Shown: piece by piece, positions 28,801 to 37,695 of the stretch
Numbering within the stretch: the first letter of the stretch is position 1
Layout: each line of letters starts with the position of its first letter
DNA from: Cohnella endophytica
Lineage (GTDB): Bacteria; Bacillota; Bacilli; Paenibacillales; Paenibacillaceae
Direction: 5' to 3'
NCBI RefSeq assembly: GCF_003628305.1
Contig: NZ_RBZM01000002.1
Coordinates: forward strand, 434,001 to 498,000
Length of the DNA: 64,000 nt
The notes under the pieces: model-generated
Seen by the model: only the letters and a program-made list of their open reading frames with translations
What the model was told of the DNA's origin: nothing
Databases searched by the model: none
Position numbers and translations under genes: made by a program

Positions 28801-29767
28801 AGGAACCGCTACGCTCACCGTAAGCGTCACGACGAATAAAAATCGGACGTTAACATCGAGTCCTTTTTCCGTAGAAGTGGTACAGCCCGTTACCTTAACG
28901 CTTCCTAACGAAATCCACATCGGCGCCGGTCATACTCGGGACCTGTGGAGCAGCGACTTAGTCGTCGATCCTGCGGCAATGAAAAATAATACTTCAAAAT
29001 TCACGTGGACTAGCAGCAATACGAGCGTGGCGCGTTTCAATTCCTTCGGCCAAGTGACGGGGCAAGCCGCGGGCACGGCGACAGTGACGTTGACGTACAA
29101 GCGTACGGAATCCGCGACTCCGGTTACCGCTTCCGCCCAAGTCGTCGTCGTGGACATCTCGGCTCCGGCGGAATACACGATCAAAAACGGATCCGAACTA
29201 AAGCTGTTAGACCTAACGATAGATCCTGCATTAAGGTTGTTGAAGGTTCAGCCAACGGATAGAGCGAGCGACATCTTAAGCAAACTGACTTGGAGCGCGG
29301 AAAACAAAGGGGTTGTAACAATGGACTCCAATGGTAAAGTATCCGCCAAAAAACCGGGAATCGAGAATGTATCCGTCGCTTATAAGCAATTCCCGAGCGG
29401 TCCCGAGGTAGCTTCGAGAACGATCAAGATCAAAGTCGTGAATCTATTGTTCAACAAAGATAGTTACCCTCTTTACTTGGGGGACACTGCCTCTTTGAAA
29501 TTAAAAGATGAATTAGTCGTCTTCCCTAGCGAACTGAAAGACACGGTTCGCAATGCAGTAAAGTGGAGCAAGGAAAACGGCAAAAACTTCGTGGACATCG
29601 ACAGCAGCGGTAATGTAACCGCCAAAGCAGCCGGCAAACAAGAAGTGTATGCCGAATATACGTTTAGCGATAACTCGAAGGTTAAATTGACCGTAATCAT
29701 CGATGTTTTGAAAGTCTCGCCTCCAGGCGGAGGAACGAATCCGAATACCGGCGGAGATCGTTACTAA
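25808..29767 (+). CDS. Large secreted DUF5057 / Ig-like (BIg2) domain protein
   Basis: 1319 residues. A Sec signal peptide (MKTTLRTYITLVLVVTILTS, cleavage near NAAAS) is followed by a DUF5057-type region (about 35-590, opening MEIRVLEITENGSSDIY), a beta-rich middle, and four bacterial Ig-like group 2 repeats (about 870-1310), each with the W-(S/T)-(S/D)-N-P/T-S-V-V...V...G.I.G...G.A.VT.T pattern. It ends PPGGGTNPNTGGDRY with no LPXTG, membrane helix or SLH domain, so it is released or held by other means. ATG 25808 is 6 bases from GGAGG (the ATG at 25802 abuts it). It sits on the opposite strand inside the pilus locus; a pilus-associated adhesin role is inference. Confidence 0.8.
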   Translation: MKTTLRTYITLVLVVTILTSLMVTVRPDQTNAAASDPAMEIRVLEITENGSSDIYSLLKDYSNPKYVITTMKMKKFVALRDEMDGTYDAVYIGKGVYNSTKATNNTHNTSSIENDITNLKFNQIKQFYIDRGLPVIVYSQTTSNGNNSNGALYQNTAGILRTSLLDYVSKNGSNNANVDNKYVPVSTKENVSFIGTDELSDKTKFLTKTKLNTNGMLKPRLVLKSSPTDYNANQSAIYKAGDTLSYTFDVINAPNLAQGNLVANLYLGVDSVLKFGSDQLVVAGQKITSGTGSVVSFRLPKGYSGLHYWKLELVDQTTGLRDVAIGVIRFRDEQTPIKVLQVLPNNGDSSSLLKTNNMKTAYLKTLDYDIAITVTDIGTFNNGGYKNLNGNYDMLIFGFTDSYNSNAPINQEASTAVNSFIKTGQSVMFTHDTIYQGNENWITYFQKATGQSENKTNMGLNAPHTSTTTTKVNEGLLTRFPFNITSTTPTVNTTHDQYFRLNLEDEKLVPWYNITSLPGDSDQRDSDDSWNHYYTYSYGNVTYSGTGHTNTNFPDWEQQLFVNTMYRAFIGSNHAPTLNVVSPIDYDTSTNKNVVLSNNDILINYSATDFDLIDRTLFTSVSYVTKSTGSSTWSSSVTAIPTQEIMSGQFINQSIANPLQNGGDIKFTIAARDKSGAMTSQIVNVKVVKAVSNLDVDRSLSDNVKNGKLEINKDVTLTYTITPKKIAYDPTVTASLLTVNNIRIQETFPANLEIISSNISSTVTNKTLNGSLTSGYTLNGTLPSITYTRSGDFYIANPITFQIVATPKANGNYALTNSNLNLKDFVVGSSTPIDRTLQFASLAFEAVTKHKGMKMDDITIVKDDISKLIVTPTPFDVTNKNYDWVSDNPSVVSVGNDGTIRGLQAGIARVTATVTDESLGTDGRLISATATVNVLEPGINILGLNTVDVGRQIGLDVVPVQLSQGEKILTYAWSLDSNKAQLASSTGGPHNTLTGVSEGTATLTVSVTTNKNRTLTSSPFSVEVVQPVTLTLPNEIHIGAGHTRDLWSSDLVVDPAAMKNNTSKFTWTSSNTSVARFNSFGQVTGQAAGTATVTLTYKRTESATPVTASAQVVVVDISAPAEYTIKNGSELKLLDLTIDPALRLLKVQPTDRASDILSKLTWSAENKGVVTMDSNGKVSAKKPGIENVSVAYKQFPSGPEVASRTIKIKVVNLLFNKDSYPLYLGDTASLKLKDELVVFPSELKDTVRNAVKWSKENGKNFVDIDSSGNVTAKAAGKQEVYAEYTFSDNSKVKLTVIIDVLKVSPPGGGTNPNTGGDRY

Positions 29768-29782
29768 TCCCGCAAAGCAACC

Positions 29783-29823
29783 AAAAAACCTCCGATTCCT
29801 GATAGAAGGATCGGAGGTTTTTT
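29783..29823. terminator. Bidirectional intrinsic terminator
   Basis: A 13-bp stem (AAAAAACCTCCGA / TCGGAGGTTTTTT) with T-runs on both strands lies between the convergent Ig-like protein and PilX-like genes. Confidence 0.92.
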
Positions 29824-29844
29824 TTGGGTTGATTACACGTTCGC

Positions 29845-31671
29845 TTACTGTTCCGCAAAGTGTTTCTTGCCGCTATACAAGTTGATTCGTTTGACCCGCG
29901 GCAAGCTGGAGTTCTGATTATTAATCAGATCTTCTTTCCACTCGATAATTAGCCTTGATCTTGCATAGTTATTTTCCTTGGGATCGGGGTTCGCGTTCTC
30001 CGACGAAAAAATGATTGCCGGATTAGCCTCATCAAGATTCTGCTCGGCATTCCCAATCGTGGCATTTACGGTGAGCTCGCCCTTGGAGAAAAAACCTCCC
30101 TTGATCCAGAACGCGGAGCCCACTCCGTATAGAGAGGCTTCTTGATCGGTGTAGAAGTAAGCATCCATGATAGCTGGATTACCAGCGCTCAGCTCATTGT
30201 AGTTGGTTACGATTGGATTAAAGGAATCGAACCGGTGAATATTGATCGGTCCCTTCGACAACAGCACCAGTTCCTTCTCGGTTCCATTATCGTTCATTCC
30301 TTTGATCACGGCATCCTCGATCGTAGTAGTTCCAAGGGCGATCACCGTAGCATCTACATTCAATTTCCCTTTGATGGTGACATTGCCCGTTACAAGGAAG
30401 TTGCCCTTCAATTGAACCGGATCGTCAACTTGATTGTTGATCGCCAAGTCGCCGTTAATGATAAACCAATTACTCTTATTCCCTTTACCGCTAGAAAGCG
30501 GAGAATATTGGCTTTTGGCTAAAGAACTGTACGTCAATTGCTTAAACTCCGATGCCGCGTCCAACAACAATGTGCCATTGTATAGCGTGGATTGCGACCA
30601 TTGCCCGTTCATCATCTTGACGTAAGCTTTTCTGGCTTCGATATACCGTACGACCCCATCCGCGTCGTCCTCATCCGTATAGAAATCTTGGCTTACCGGC
30701 GCTTTAGCGACTCCAATCATCTTGTTAGTCAATAAATATTGAAAGAGTGCGGGTCCGCCATTATTGTTAAAAATGCTAGCATACGAACCGCGGTTGGTTT
30801 GGTCCACCCCTGCGGCTTCAACCGCTTTGTCAACGAACGTTTCTCCGATATTCATCTCAACGAAAGCCTTATTGTCCTGCAGTTCAAAGTTCTGCAAAGG
30901 AATTCCGAGAATCTTCTGCACTCGCTCGCCAAGATCGGTGTCTCCCTTGCCGAGGGCGACGTAAGTACCGCATGCGTCCGAGCTATTGCCCCGATCGCAA
31001 TAGCGGATATCGCCAAGACTTTGTACGAAAGTCGTCTTCCCTGCCGCTACTCTCGGGAATAACGTACTCTTCGTCAACGGTTTGCCATAGTACTTATAAT
31101 CCGCTTCGTTCTTGATCCTTAATTGCTTGCCCGCATATAAGTTTCCTTTGATATAAGCTCCGCCGTGAAGATTGACGTTATCCTGAGAGCCCATCGCGTA
31201 TTTCAGGAAATCGGGAAAGGCGTCTACCATTATTTCTTGAACAAGAGTTCGCTTTACGCCGTCGACGTCGGCAAGGGCGGACAGTTTGATGACGTACTCT
31301 TGTTTACCCGGCGGTAGCGTGACGTTAATGTCGGTAATCCGCGCAAAGGCATTAAGCGTATCCGTAATTTTAATATTAGACGAGATCGTCCGGTCTTTGA
31401 TTTTCGACTCGATCGCGCTCATATCGCTCTTAATCTGATCGAACGAAATATCGGTACGATTATCGTATTTCGCGTAAATGTACGCGACGGCTTCCGTTAG
31501 CGCCTTTTCTGCCAGTTCCAGGCTCTGCACGTCCTTTTCCCGCGTCACCGATCTTTGAGCGCCGCCAACCGTCGCGCTGAGTATGGCTAAACCGATCATC
31601 GTGAATACGAACATCATGAACACGACCAATAGCAAAGCCGACCCGCGTTCTTCTCGAATCATTCCCCGCAT
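29845..31671 (-). CDS. PilX-like pilus-assembly protein with bactofilin-like repeats
   Basis: 608 residues. The N-terminus (REERGSALLLVVFMMFVFTMIGLAILSA) is a prepilin-like hydrophobic helix of the PilX type, without the Glu at +5. The middle holds a soluble domain; about 395-510 is a right-handed beta-helix-like stretch (GDLAINNQVDDPVQLKGNFL, VTGNVTIKGKLNVDATVIA, GTTTIEDAVIKG) resembling polymer-forming proteins. The frame opens at a GTG (31680), but GGAG lies 8 bases before ATG 31671. It is the last of three minor-pilin-like genes transcribed together; likely a tip or minor pilin component. Confidence 0.72.
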   Translation of the reverse strand: MRGMIREERGSALLLVVFMMFVFTMIGLAILSATVGGAQRSVTREKDVQSLELAEKALTEAVAYIYAKYDNRTDISFDQIKSDMSAIESKIKDRTISSNIKITDTLNAFARITDINVTLPPGKQEYVIKLSALADVDGVKRTLVQEIMVDAFPDFLKYAMGSQDNVNLHGGAYIKGNLYAGKQLRIKNEADYKYYGKPLTKSTLFPRVAAGKTTFVQSLGDIRYCDRGNSSDACGTYVALGKGDTDLGERVQKILGIPLQNFELQDNKAFVEMNIGETFVDKAVEAAGVDQTNRGSYASIFNNNGGPALFQYLLTNKMIGVAKAPVSQDFYTDEDDADGVVRYIEARKAYVKMMNGQWSQSTLYNGTLLLDAASEFKQLTYSSLAKSQYSPLSSGKGNKSNWFIINGDLAINNQVDDPVQLKGNFLVTGNVTIKGKLNVDATVIALGTTTIEDAVIKGMNDNGTEKELVLLSKGPINIHRFDSFNPIVTNYNELSAGNPAIMDAYFYTDQEASLYGVGSAFWIKGGFFSKGELTVNATIGNAEQNLDEANPAIIFSSENANPDPKENNYARSRLIIEWKEDLINNQNSSLPRVKRINLYSGKKHFAEQ

Positions 31672-31682
31672 TCCCTGCACTC

Positions 31683-32198
31683 CTAGAATCCGAATTTGCT
31701 TTCCAGCTTCATTTTTTGCGGCTTGTTAGCGTAGGATTGCTCCAGCACGAGCTTGATGTCCACCAAACCCGTCTTGCATTTCGAAAGTCCGCCGCAGTCC
31801 ACTGTAATACTGGAATCGGAAGAAATTCGAGATTGCAGCTCCACTAACACCCCTTCTCCCAACCCGATATACACTTTTCCGTCTTTGATTAGAATGGAGT
31901 GCTTATCTGCCGGCCTTCCGTCAACCGTCTTACTCAGCGACACTCCTACCGAAGCATTGCTGGGCACGGACACTTCGTCCGGACCATACTTATACATTTC
32001 CGTAATAATCGATGACATGACCAAGTCCGCTTCGTCTCGCAACGAATTTTCGATCGTAACGCGATGATACGAGTTGAATCCGAATGTAATGACCCCGTAG
32101 ATCGTCGCCATGACAAGCGAGAGCAACGTTAGCGAAGCGATAACCTCGATCAAGCTCATTCCCCGGTCATCCTTCAATCGGTTTGCGAATTTTCTCAT
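31683..32198 (-). CDS. Minor prepilin-like protein
   Basis: 171 residues. Leader MRKFANRLKDDRG then MSLIEVIASLTLLSLVMATI: a type III-style prepilin cleavage site with Glu at +5 and Met at +1. The globular domain contains a CGGLSKC pair (about 140-146), possibly a disulfide. It overlaps the upstream pilin gene by 32 bases and ends 11 bases before the PilX-like start, so the three genes are one unit. PilW/PilV-type role inferred from context. Confidence 0.82.
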   Translation of the reverse strand: MRKFANRLKDDRGMSLIEVIASLTLLSLVMATIYGVITFGFNSYHRVTIENSLRDEADLVMSSIITEMYKYGPDEVSVPSNASVGVSLSKTVDGRPADKHSILIKDGKVYIGLGEGVLVELQSRISSDSSITVDCGGLSKCKTGLVDIKLVLEQSYANKPQKMKLESKFGF

Positions 32199-32769
32199 TC
32201 GAGATGTATCCCTCCACTTCCGTGCGATCCCGTTTATTTCCGTTCGTCTCCTTGCTTGCCGCGACGACTTTGATCGGAATCAAATACTTGGTCAAGTCGA
32301 CGTTATCCGCGGCATCCGACGCCGGGAACATTCCCGTTTCCAACTCGACTTCGAGCATGTAATCCCTGCCGTTCACGCTAGGAGACAGGACATCCAGCAA
32401 ATAAGGAATCCGATTAAACAGAGCCGCCGAATCGGTCGCTTCGACCGAATCCGTCTTGCCGATGCAGGTGACGGAATTCGCTCCTTCGCCGTTTTTGTTG
32501 CAGCCCATGGTGGTCAAGGACGGGTGTTTGGAGAAATAACCTTTGAACTGCTCGAAATCTTGTTTTTCTACGAAAGCCAGCGCGTTCCTGGCCAGATTAA
32601 CGACGACCGTCTTATTCTGATTGCCTTTGGCGTGCGACATCGCGTTCACGAAAAAACCGGTCATCGCCAGTGAGGCCACGGATAGAATCGTAATCGCGCC
32701 CAAGATTTCAAGAAGCGTGAAGCCCTCCTCGTCGCGAATGCCAAACGCCGCGCGCACCCTTCTAAACAT
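32167..32769 (-). CDS. Minor prepilin-like protein
   Basis: 200 residues. Leader MFRRVRAAFGIRDEEG, then FTLLEILGAITILSVASLAM with Glu at +5, a standard prepilin N-terminus. The C-terminal domain has a C...C pair (MGCNKNGEGANSVTCIG) and ends with charged, basic sequence. AGAGG lies 10 bases before ATG 32769. First gene of the minor-pilin operon; substrate of the prepilin peptidase at 20184-20948. Confidence 0.85.
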   Translation of the reverse strand: MFRRVRAAFGIRDEEGFTLLEILGAITILSVASLAMTGFFVNAMSHAKGNQNKTVVVNLARNALAFVEKQDFEQFKGYFSKHPSLTTMGCNKNGEGANSVTCIGKTDSVEATDSAALFNRIPYLLDVLSPSVNGRDYMLEVELETGMFPASDAADNVDLTKYLIPIKVVAASKETNGNKRDRTEVEGYISNEKIRKPIEG

Positions 32770-33038
32770 CGGAAATCTACCTCTTCCACCCTACGTCTAT
32801 CGAACTATGATTATAGGGACTTTTTAACTATATTTTATCATAATTTTGGAAGATTGTCCCGATAAAACGCGAGAACTTGCTTGCTCTGAAATCTATGAAT
32901 CTATTTCTTATATGGGAAGGAAACGCGTCGCTTGGGTGCGCTGCAGTTGGAGTTAGTCAAACTATTTTGCTAACCGAGTCTCGCTCAGCCTCGACAGAAA
33001 AATCCTCATCCCCGGAAGACAACCAGGAATGAGGATTT
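32770..33038. other. Intergenic region with terminator
   Basis: Gap between the minor-pilin operon and the aldo/keto reductase gene. It is AT-rich up to about 32850 (probable promoter of the pilin operon) and ends with a hairpin at 33000-33038 (AAATCCTCAT / ATGAGGATTT) that has a T-run on the minus strand and terminates the reductase gene. I see no gene in it. Confidence 0.6.
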
Positions 33039-33073
33039 GAATTCAACAAACTAGTCTATTAACTAACTCTAGT

Positions 33074-34063
33074 TCAATAGGACCCGCGAATGTGCGGATG
33101 AACTTGCGTTTCATAGAATGTTCTTAGCCGAGTCTTCTCTTCCTCGGTAAACGACGGTACGCCTTGCGCCGCGAGATTGTCTTCGACTTGACGGGCGTTC
33201 TTGAAGCCTGGAATTACGCATGTAATCTCCGGTTGATCAAGAATCCACCGCAACGAAGCGCGCGTCATGCTATCGCGTCCATCGGCGATCCAAGCAAGTT
33301 CTCGCGCCAGCTCGACGCCCTTGACGAACGGCAAACCCGCGAACGTCTCGCCGACGTTAAAATGCTGGCCGTCGCGGTTAAAGTTCCGATGGTCTTCCGC
33401 TTCGAAGGCAGCATCCGCCGAGAACTTGCCCGTAAGCAAACCGCTCGCGAGCGGCAGACGAACAAGCAAACCTACGCCGCGTTCTTGCGCCTTGGGCAGC
33501 AACTCCGCCATAGGCTTCTGACGGAAAAGGTTAAAAATAATCTGAAGCGCTTGAACGCCCGGCTGTTCCAGGCAATACAGCCCTTCTTCCACGCTTTCCA
33601 CGCTTACCCCGTAAGCGCGGATCTTGCCTTCGGCTTGAAGCTTGTCCAGAACGCCGAACACGGATCCTTCCTTCAAGATTGCGAGCGGCGGACAATGGAT
33701 CTGATACAGATCGATCGTCTCGCGTCCAAGACGATTCAAGCTGGCTTCGCACCATTCCCTTACGCGCGCTTCGGAATACGTTGCCGGATCGTGAATATCT
33801 CCGGCGCGGCAGAACTTCGTAGCGACGGCGATGCGGTCGGTCTTGCCTTTCGTCGCTTGCGCCAGCAAGCGCTCGCTTTTGCCGTCCCCGTAGACGTCCG
33901 CGGTATCGAAGAAGTTGACGCCTTCGTCCATCGCTTTATCCAATGCGCGAAGCGACTCGCTCTCGTCCGTTTGTCCCCAAGAGCCCCCGATCGCCCACGT
34001 ACCGAAGCTGATCTCGCTTACGTTTATTCCCGTCTTTCCTAACGGCCGATAGTCCATTCCCAT
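33074..34063 (-). CDS. Aldo/keto reductase
   Basis: 329-residue NAD(P)H-dependent oxidoreductase with a TIM-barrel fold. The catalytic tetrad is D53 (FFDTADVYG), Y58, K83 (ATKF) and H123 (YQIHCPP). The C-terminal cofactor segment CVIPGFKNARQVEDNL (about 285-300) is intact. GGGAG lies 5-6 bases before ATG 34063. Single gene with a terminator on each side; physiological substrate not predictable. Confidence 0.92.
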   Translation of the reverse strand: MGMDYRPLGKTGINVSEISFGTWAIGGSWGQTDESESLRALDKAMDEGVNFFDTADVYGDGKSERLLAQATKGKTDRIAVATKFCRAGDIHDPATYSEARVREWCEASLNRLGRETIDLYQIHCPPLAILKEGSVFGVLDKLQAEGKIRAYGVSVESVEEGLYCLEQPGVQALQIIFNLFRQKPMAELLPKAQERGVGLLVRLPLASGLLTGKFSADAAFEAEDHRNFNRDGQHFNVGETFAGLPFVKGVELARELAWIADGRDSMTRASLRWILDQPEITCVIPGFKNARQVEDNLAAQGVPSFTEEEKTRLRTFYETQVHPHIRGSY

Positions 34064-34159
34064 TCTATCTCCCTTCTATGTAAGCCAATCCCGCTACTAA
34101 ATAAATCCAAACTCATCCTCTCCATTGTAACATCCGAAGGGGCTTTACCGCACGCAAAG

Positions 34160-34199
34160 AAGAGCCGCTCAACGTATGGAATTCACGATAGCGGCTCTT
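34160..34199 (-). terminator. Terminator hairpin of the glycogen operon
   Basis: Stem AAGAGCCGCT / AGCGGCTCTT with a 20-base loop, after the glucoamylase stop. A smaller perfect hairpin (ACTTGAAG / CTTCAAGT) sits between it and the gene at 34202-34221. Confidence 0.65.
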
Positions 34200-34227
34200 T
34201 GACTTGAAGCATACTTCAAGTTACGAC

Positions 34228-36237
34228 TTACACCCAGCCAACATTAGGCTTATTCGAGCCGACAACCGCCCCCGCTGGGGACGTCAACTGCTCCTGCTTG
34301 CGCACGTACTTGCACACCGTCGACACGTACGTCGCATGGGACCAAGTGAGCGGCGCGACGGAGAGAGGCTCGCCCGTCTCCGGGTGCACCTGCTCCGGAA
34401 GATTCCCGCCGGGCAAGGCGAATGTCGTAACTTTCTCCAACGTTTTTCTGGGTTCTTCCAAATCCTCGACCGTTTTGGCGATCTCGATCTGAAAGTTGGC
34501 GACCCATAGCGTGCAGATGATCCAAGGGTTTCCCGGCACTTTGGCGATATCCTCGGATTGGCGGAAGTAGTAATCGTTCGTATATCTTGCGATGCCGCCT
34601 ACGTCCGTGTGAATTCGCAATTGATCGGAGATCGCCCACATCGTCCGAGACACCCGATCGTCTTCCGCCGGGAACACGCCGAACTCGAAAAGTCCGAACA
34701 AGCTGCTCTCCAGCGTCATGTCCTTCTCCCATTTTCCATCCTGGAAAACGATGCCGCGCGCATAACGTCCCGCTTCTTCGTCCCATAGATGCGTGACGAT
34801 CCCTTGCTTGATCTGCTCCGCGACGGCGCGGTACTGATCGCTGCGGTCGTAATCGCCGAACAGATCGGCGAAGTAAGCCGCAGACATCAAGCCCCCATAC
34901 ACGGAAGCGACCGTATACGTCCAAATACCGTAACGTTCTTCCCACAGATCGTAACTCGGCTTAGGTAGCCCCAAATCCGGTTCCATGTATGAGCACAGAA
35001 ACTCGGAAGCTTTGCGAATCAAGGCTCCGTACAACGCTTGAGGCAACTCGATTTCCCCATGACGCGCGTAATCCTTCCACAATGCGTACAGGACGAGCGC
35101 CGTTTCGTCCTCTTGGATCGGCAAGCGGGGAACTCCGTTCACGACATAGGGATGCCAACTGGAGCCGACCGTACCGTCCGGATTGTACTTATGGTGCAAA
35201 TAACCTTCCGGCGATAGGTACTTCCCGCAGAAATGGAAGAAAGGAGAGATCGTCCCGTGATACCCCGCCAACGACATCGCGTCGGCGATCAGCGCGCCGT
35301 CTCGCGGCCACATGTAGCTGTAGTGGTCCCGGTTATACTGAAGAATATCCGTATCGTTCGCGGCCAAGATGGCACCGCGCTCGTCGATCTGAGTTCTAAC
35401 GATGAGCAAGCTGTGCTTAAACTGGCGAACGACTTGAGCCGGCAAATCCCCGAAGCTATCCCCTACGCGCGACAACCAATGATTCCAGTAAATGACGATC
35501 CGGCTGAGCAGTTTCTCCGGATGGCTTTCTTGCACGTATTGATCTAATCGTTTGACTTCTTCCATGTCGGAGCCGACGGACATCCAATAATAAACCGTCC
35601 TCTCGTTGCCCGGAGGGACGTTCGTACGGAAGCTGATCGTGCTGTCGACGGAGCCTTGAGCGATGGCATTGCCCATGAGATCCCCGTCCTCCGCGTCCCG
35701 CCAAGTTCCCTCGGCCGAATGGAATCGCTTGATCCCGGTCGAGAATTGGTAGATGCCGCCCATCTCCGACTTGCCGTTAAACATGAAATAGGAGGAGCGT
35801 TTGAAATGGAACAACGTGCGGTTACCGGGATAGAACGCGGCCGTGTCGCCCACTTCGTTGCCGTCGATCATCAGGTCATGATGGAAAAATATCCGGACGT
35901 CCTTCTCCGTATCGCCTAAGTTGCGGACGACGACTCGTTTCAGATAAATGCATTCCCTCTGATGGATTCCGTCGTTTAACTGCAACTCGATCCCAAGGCG
36001 CTCATGGCGAGCGGTCACGTTCGTGACGAGAGAATCTTCGATGTATCCGAGATCGAAGATCCATTCCGGGTCTTCCAGCCATGCGAACGCGCCGTCGCAC
36101 CATACCCCGACACGGCAAGCATGCCCGCCGACGTGGTTCAACTGCCCGACGAAGGGAAAATAAACATCGCGAATATAACAATTGTTGTCTAAGTTAACGA
36201 GCATTTTTCCATTTCCGATGACTAGATGACGAGCCAT
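34228..36237 (-). CDS. GH15 glucoamylase-type glycoside hydrolase
   Basis: 669-residue cytoplasmic enzyme (no signal). An N-terminal beta-sandwich (about 1-260) precedes an (alpha/alpha)6 barrel (about 285-660) that carries SYMWPRDGALIADAM, PSYDLWEERYGIWTYT (general acid Glu) and LPEQVHPETGEPLSVAPLTWSHA (general base Glu), the GH15 signatures. It releases glucose from alpha-glucans, or could act on related substrates such as trehalose, which some bacterial GH15 proteins use. It begins 17 bases after glgA stops and is the last gene of the glycogen operon, where B. subtilis has glycogen phosphorylase. Confidence 0.9.
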   Translation of the reverse strand: MARHLVIGNGKMLVNLDNNCYIRDVYFPFVGQLNHVGGHACRVGVWCDGAFAWLEDPEWIFDLGYIEDSLVTNVTARHERLGIELQLNDGIHQRECIYLKRVVVRNLGDTEKDVRIFFHHDLMIDGNEVGDTAAFYPGNRTLFHFKRSSYFMFNGKSEMGGIYQFSTGIKRFHSAEGTWRDAEDGDLMGNAIAQGSVDSTISFRTNVPPGNERTVYYWMSVGSDMEEVKRLDQYVQESHPEKLLSRIVIYWNHWLSRVGDSFGDLPAQVVRQFKHSLLIVRTQIDERGAILAANDTDILQYNRDHYSYMWPRDGALIADAMSLAGYHGTISPFFHFCGKYLSPEGYLHHKYNPDGTVGSSWHPYVVNGVPRLPIQEDETALVLYALWKDYARHGEIELPQALYGALIRKASEFLCSYMEPDLGLPKPSYDLWEERYGIWTYTVASVYGGLMSAAYFADLFGDYDRSDQYRAVAEQIKQGIVTHLWDEEAGRYARGIVFQDGKWEKDMTLESSLFGLFEFGVFPAEDDRVSRTMWAISDQLRIHTDVGGIARYTNDYYFRQSEDIAKVPGNPWIICTLWVANFQIEIAKTVEDLEEPRKTLEKVTTFALPGGNLPEQVHPETGEPLSVAPLTWSHATYVSTVCKYVRKQEQLTSPAGAVVGSNKPNVGWV

Positions 36238-36254
36238 TACGATCCCTCTCCTTC

Positions 36255-37682
36255 TTAGCTGACAACTTCTCTATATAGTTTATTGTAGAGACGGGCTGAA
36301 GCGTCCCACCCATAATCCTGTTTTCCGCCATTGGCCACGATAGTCGCCCACTGTTCGGGTTTGCCGTAGAAAGATAAAGCCCGGCGGACCGTGAACAACA
36401 GATCGTGCGAGGTCGGAGGCCCGAACGTAAATCCCGTGCCCGTTCCGGTAAATTCGTTGTACGGCTCCACCGTATCGACCAGACCGCCTGTTTCCCGGAC
36501 GATCGGTACGGACCGATACCGCAGCGCGATCAGTTGGCTTAATCCGCACGGTTCGAATCTCGACGGCATCAAGTACATGTCAGAAGCCGCGTAGATGCGC
36601 CTCGCCAATCCCTCGTTAAACCCGAACCATAAAGCCACCTTGCGCGGATGAATGCGCAGTGCCTCCCTTAGCATGTCCTCGATGCCGGGTTCTCCGGAAC
36701 CGAGTACGACGAGTTGAAGATTGTCCTTCAACAAGGTCGGAAGGATGTCCGCGATCAAGTCGAAACCCTTTTGACCCGTAAGTCTCGAGACGATTCCGAT
36801 CATCGGGACGCTAGCATCGACGGGCAATCCGAGCTCTTGCTGCAAAGCGGTTTTGTTTTGACTTTTCTTGGCCAATGAATCCCGGTACGGAACGGCGATG
36901 TGCGGATCGTTCATCGGGTCGTATACTTCCGTATCGATCCCGTTGATAATTCCCCATAGGTCGTGGGAGCGTTGCCGGAGAACGCCGTCCAGCTTCTCAC
37001 CGTAGGCTTCGGTCTGAATCTCGTATGCATAGGTGTTGCTGACGGTCGACAGCTTATCCGCGAACCGGATGCCCGCTTTCATGCAACTCGCCGCCCCGTA
37101 GAATTCGAGGCTGTCTTCCGTGAAGGAATCGTCTCCGGTCGCCAGCAAATCCTGCAATAATTCCCGCGAGAAGACGCCTTGGTATTGCAGGTTATGGATC
37201 GTATACACCGTACGTATGTCCCGATAACCCGGCCGATTCGCGTACCTCGTCTTCAATAGGAAAGGGATCAACCCGGTTTGCCAGTCGTGGCAATGGATAA
37301 TATCTGGCATAACTTCTAGCTTGTCCAACATTTCGAGCACCGCGAAGCTGAAGAAGGCGAACCTCTCCGCTTCGTCGCCGTATCCGTACAAGTAGCCCCG
37401 CTTAAAATAAAACTCGTTATCGATGAGCAAGAACCGAACGCCGTCGACCGTCACTTCCTGAATGCCGCAATACTGCCTGCGCCATCCAAGCTGGACTTCC
37501 ATGATCGCGATCGTGGTCACGGCATCCGCGATCGCTTTCGGAATTTCGCCGTATTTCGGCAATACGACGGTTACGTCGACGCCGCACTTGGCCAGCGCCT
37601 TGGGAAGGGCGCCGACGACGTCGGCCAGCCCTCCCGTTTTTACCAGCGGCATCGCTTCGGATGCCGCGAACATTACCCGCAT
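36255..37682 (-). CDS. glgA: Glycogen synthase
   Basis: 475-residue GT5 glucosyltransferase that extends alpha-1,4-glucan from ADP-glucose. The ADP-glucose binding motif KTGGLADVVGALPKAL is at residues 15-30; the C-terminal GT-B domain has SRLTGQKGFDLI and PSRFEPCGLSQLIALRY with the conserved Glu. It lies between glgD (13-base gap) and the glucoamylase gene. Confidence 0.95.
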   Translation of the reverse strand: MRVMFAASEAMPLVKTGGLADVVGALPKALAKCGVDVTVVLPKYGEIPKAIADAVTTIAIMEVQLGWRRQYCGIQEVTVDGVRFLLIDNEFYFKRGYLYGYGDEAERFAFFSFAVLEMLDKLEVMPDIIHCHDWQTGLIPFLLKTRYANRPGYRDIRTVYTIHNLQYQGVFSRELLQDLLATGDDSFTEDSLEFYGAASCMKAGIRFADKLSTVSNTYAYEIQTEAYGEKLDGVLRQRSHDLWGIINGIDTEVYDPMNDPHIAVPYRDSLAKKSQNKTALQQELGLPVDASVPMIGIVSRLTGQKGFDLIADILPTLLKDNLQLVVLGSGEPGIEDMLREALRIHPRKVALWFGFNEGLARRIYAASDMYLMPSRFEPCGLSQLIALRYRSVPIVRETGGLVDTVEPYNEFTGTGTGFTFGPPTSHDLLFTVRRALSFYGKPEQWATIVANGGKQDYGWDASARLYNKLYREVVS

Positions 37683-37695
37683 GTGTCCCTCCGGA

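Noticed and set aside
33164-34042. A 292-codon open frame opposite the aldo/keto reductase
   Set aside because: The sense frame has an intact catalytic tetrad; the opposite frame has no recognisable feature.
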